Made by a program: the position numbers and the translations under genes. Source: Chitinophaga sp. YR573 (GTDB lineage: Bacteria; Bacteroidota; Bacteroidia; Chitinophagales; Chitinophagaceae). From it: a stretch of 64,000 nucleotides of DNA. The stretch is taken from positions 4,438,803 to 4,502,802 of the forward strand of contig NZ_FOJF01000001.1 of the NCBI RefSeq assembly GCF_900110995.1, in the 5' to 3' direction. The notes beneath the pieces were generated by a model. It made no database searches. It was not told where the DNA came from and saw only the letters and a list, made by a program, of their open reading frames with translations. Shown here one piece after another: positions 62,027-64,000 of the stretch. Numbering within the stretch: position 1 is the first letter of the stretch; each line of letters starts with the position of its first letter.

Positions 62027-63004
62027 ATGACTGAATTAAAAACAAACTGGTTATCTGAGCCAAAAAATGTGGCCACCACCGTTATAGGTATCTCGCTCTT
62101 TGCAAGTTTAGGATATGCGTTCACAACCTATGTATTACCATGGCTGGTAAACGTTACCTGGAACCTGATCAACCTCATAGTAGGTGGCGTAATACTGGCC
62201 TTTCTGTTAATGCTGTTTACCAATAAAAAGTTTTGGAGAGCATTGAAATATTTATCAGAATTCATTGCCAATTATTCTATTGGTCTGGCTATAGAACTGA
62301 ATCCCTTCGCCATTTTACAGGCAAAGATCGATCAGGGATATGAAGACAGGAACACCCTGTTCAAACAAACAGGAAGATTAAAAGGTAAACAAAGTGAATT
62401 GATGGATAAGCTGAAAGAAAAGGAAAAAGAGCTGCAACTGAATGTACAAAAGGTAAAGATTCTGCAGCAGGAAAATACCAACAGCAGGCACATAGATCTG
62501 TATGCCAACAACGTGATCCGTTGCAGGGAATATATAGACAATGTAACGCCGATAGTAGGTGACCTGAACAAGCTGGTTTCCTTTGCTGATGCCGCTTATG
62601 AAGAGAGTGGTATCATGCTGGAAGATGCGAAACTTGACCTTGAAGCAAAGAAAGATCTGTACTACTCTGTTACCACCGGCTTATCTGCCGTAAGCAGTGC
62701 GATGAAAGCATTCAAAGGTGATGATGCCTTAAACAGAGATGCTGAAAAAGCGCTGGCCATACTGAAAGTACGGATAGGTGAAAAGATTGGTCACATCAAA
62801 TCTGCGATAGATGTAACCTCCCGCTTTATGGATGATAAAGTGCTGGAAGATAAAGCGAAATCCGCACAGGCAATAGAACTGATCAGCAGTTTCAACATGC
62901 AGTCCGATTTTAATTACACGCAATCTGCACTGGATAAAAACAGTGATAGCGGAAGATTGAAAGGAGTAAATGTACCCGACAGATATCGCGGTTTATTAGA
63001 CTAA
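62027..63004 (+). CDS. Two-TM membrane protein with long coiled coil
   Basis: 325 residues. Two hydrophobic helices (about 16-36 and 41-63: TTVIGISLFASLGYAFTTYVLPW, NLINLIVGGVILAFLLMLF) are followed by a long cytoplasmic helical part, with coiled coil near 118-150 (KGKQSELMDKLKEKEKELQLNVQKVKILQQ). No family is recognised. It is 10 bp downstream of the soluble coiled-coil gene and 36 bp upstream of the substrate-binding-like gene. A membrane anchor or channel-like scaffold for the cluster is plausible. Confidence 0.78.
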   Translation: MTELKTNWLSEPKNVATTVIGISLFASLGYAFTTYVLPWLVNVTWNLINLIVGGVILAFLLMLFTNKKFWRALKYLSEFIANYSIGLAIELNPFAILQAKIDQGYEDRNTLFKQTGRLKGKQSELMDKLKEKEKELQLNVQKVKILQQENTNSRHIDLYANNVIRCREYIDNVTPIVGDLNKLVSFADAAYEESGIMLEDAKLDLEAKKDLYYSVTTGLSAVSSAMKAFKGDDALNRDAEKALAILKVRIGEKIGHIKSAIDVTSRFMDDKVLEDKAKSAQAIELISSFNMQSDFNYTQSALDKNSDSGRLKGVNVPDRYRGLLD

Positions 63005-63040
63005 ACAATTTTTTTAAAACATAATTAAATCCAAATACCA

Positions 63041-64000
63041 ATGACACTTAAATTAAAACCCGCCGGAAAGATATTCATTATCGTTGCAGTAGTAGCAATT
63101 GGAATAGTAACTGTAAGATGGTACCAGGGTCGTCCCAAACAGGTGAGCGAATCGCTGGAACTCGGTAAAGTAGTATTGCCCGATGCGCCTGAAGCATCCT
63201 TAAGTAGCAATGCTGTTAAATTAGCTTTACCAGGCAATACCCCATCTGCAAATGGCGGAACACAGATCACCTGGTTACGTATGGCCTGGAACAGCCAGTT
63301 CTCTGCCATGTACGCTAACGGTGGTACACGTACTACAACGGGTTCTTTATTTGATAAGATGAAACTCGATATCACTTATACCCGTCAGGATGATTGTAAT
63401 AAGCAAATGGCAGATTTAGTAAAATTTGCACAGGACTATAAAAGCAATCCTTCTACTGCTGGTGTGATGATTACATTCATGGGAGATGGTATGCCAGCTT
63501 TCATGACTTCATTGTCTAAAGAACTGGAAACGCTGGGTGCGGAATATCAGCCTGTGATTATCCCTGTAACACATGGTAAATCATATGGTGAAGACCAGGT
63601 AATGGGTCCTCAGCAATGGAAGGTTGACCCTAAGTCAGCTATCGGTAAATGTGTGGCCGGTGTGTTACGTGACGGGGATATTAATATACTCCTGAAATGG
63701 GCCGGTGATAATGGTTTAAAGGTAAACCCTGATGAAACTACCTACGATGCTGCTGCTATCAACATCATTGCTGCGAATGACTTCCTGGATGCACCTAATA
63801 AATATATTGCTAGTTATACCGAAAGCCGTAAGATAGTAGCCAATGGTAAAACTACCGGTAAAGATACCACTGTAGGTGTGGATGCAGTAGCCACCTGGAC
63901 TCCCGGTGATGTGAACGTATCTGTTAAAAAAGGCGGACTGGTAACAATTGCCAGCACCAGACAGTATGCTTCACAGATGTCTAATCAGACGATCACCATT
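63041..64000 (+). CDS. TM-anchored substrate-binding-like protein (5' part, cut by window edge)
   Basis: The frame from the ATG at 63041 stays open for 320 codons to the window end. One N-terminal TM anchor (IFIIVAVVAIGIVTVRW, about 11-27) is followed by a large exported domain. Segments such as AGVMITFMGDGMPAF, DILKWAGDN-like LLKWAGDNGLKVNPDETTYDAAAINIIAANDFLDAPNKYI and VDAVATWTPGDVNV, GGLVTIASTRQYASQM recall periplasmic phosphate-type substrate-binding domains fused to OmpA in some bacteria. Whether an OmpA domain follows is outside the window. It ends the visible part of the cluster. Confidence 0.75.
   Translation, partial: MTLKLKPAGKIFIIVAVVAIGIVTVRWYQGRPKQVSESLELGKVVLPDAPEASLSSNAVKLALPGNTPSANGGTQITWLRMAWNSQFSAMYANGGTRTTTGSLFDKMKLDITYTRQDDCNKQMADLVKFAQDYKSNPSTAGVMITFMGDGMPAFMTSLSKELETLGAEYQPVIIPVTHGKSYGEDQVMGPQQWKVDPKSAIGKCVAGVLRDGDINILLKWAGDNGLKVNPDETTYDAAAINIIAANDFLDAPNKYIASYTESRKIVANGKTTGKDTTVGVDAVATWTPGDVNVSVKKGGLVTIASTRQYASQMSNQTITI

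Overview
The window comes from a Bacteroidota chromosome, most likely a Chitinophaga-like member of the Chitinophagaceae. This rests on the kinds of proteins present: a type IX secretion (T9SS) cargo with a gliding-motility C-terminal domain beside PorP/SprF-like and OmpA-like proteins, a Reg_prop/Y_Y_Y sensor kinase, HU-CCDC81-type and DUF4230 proteins, and YtxJ. Bacteroidota-style -7 boxes (TAnnTTTG), weak Shine-Dalgarno signals and moderate GC agree. No rRNA, tRNA, CRISPR array, IS element or prophage was recognised.

Layout. 1-1287: leftward pfkA-pyk glycolytic pair (pyk cut by the window edge). 1599-4769: secreted prolyl oligopeptidase and an RmlD-like reductase. 4825-10616: leftward HU-CCDC81/SPOR-like membrane protein, outer-membrane barrel and large TPR protein. 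10896-13433: His/Pro/Asp-rich lipoprotein, ECF sigma factor, and a membrane protein with 69-bp tandem repeats and a probable C-terminal barrel. 13521-15289: unknown lipoprotein, a repeat-bearing intergenic region, DoxX. 15335-27396: sensor kinase and NarL-type regulator (convergent, overlapping stops) next to a T9SS adhesin / PorP-SprF / OmpA operon; the regulator-adhesin intergenic region holds two tandem TGTAGTA/TACTACA dyads between two divergent -7 boxes. 27587-30671: thioesterase, CinA, 2-oxoacid dehydrogenase E2.

30722-42126 is mixed: AAA/DUF4143 ATPase, RRM protein, DUF4230, cupin, AraC regulator, S9 peptidase, a long imperfect palindrome, an HTH protein and an AbiE-type toxin-antitoxin pair. 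42244-48437: unknown secreted protein, DUF4269 protein, AraC regulator divergent from an alpha/beta hydrolase, an exported acetolactate decarboxylase-like enzyme, and a MORN-repeat lipoprotein followed by two small unknown genes. 48478-53284: FtsX/MacB-type permease and a TetR - small protein - MFS efflux operon with a perfect 22-bp operator palindrome. 53341-57779: leftward housekeeping operon mpl - DnaQ-like exonuclease - dolichyl-phosphate-mannose-synthase-like transferase - EamA transporter - GNAT. 57956-59514: small lipoprotein, ytxJ, ubiX, aroQ.

59540-64000 is the least conventional part: a possible small RNA promoter/terminator unit, a DUF3800 gene coupled to a gene that resembles BECR-fold nucleases, a 0.64-kb AT-rich gap, and a three-gene cluster (coiled-coil protein, two-TM coiled-coil protein, TM-anchored substrate-binding-like protein) running off the window. 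This last cluster and the regulator/T9SS region are the best candidates for an undescribed system. All functions are inferred from reading the sequence; no database search was run.
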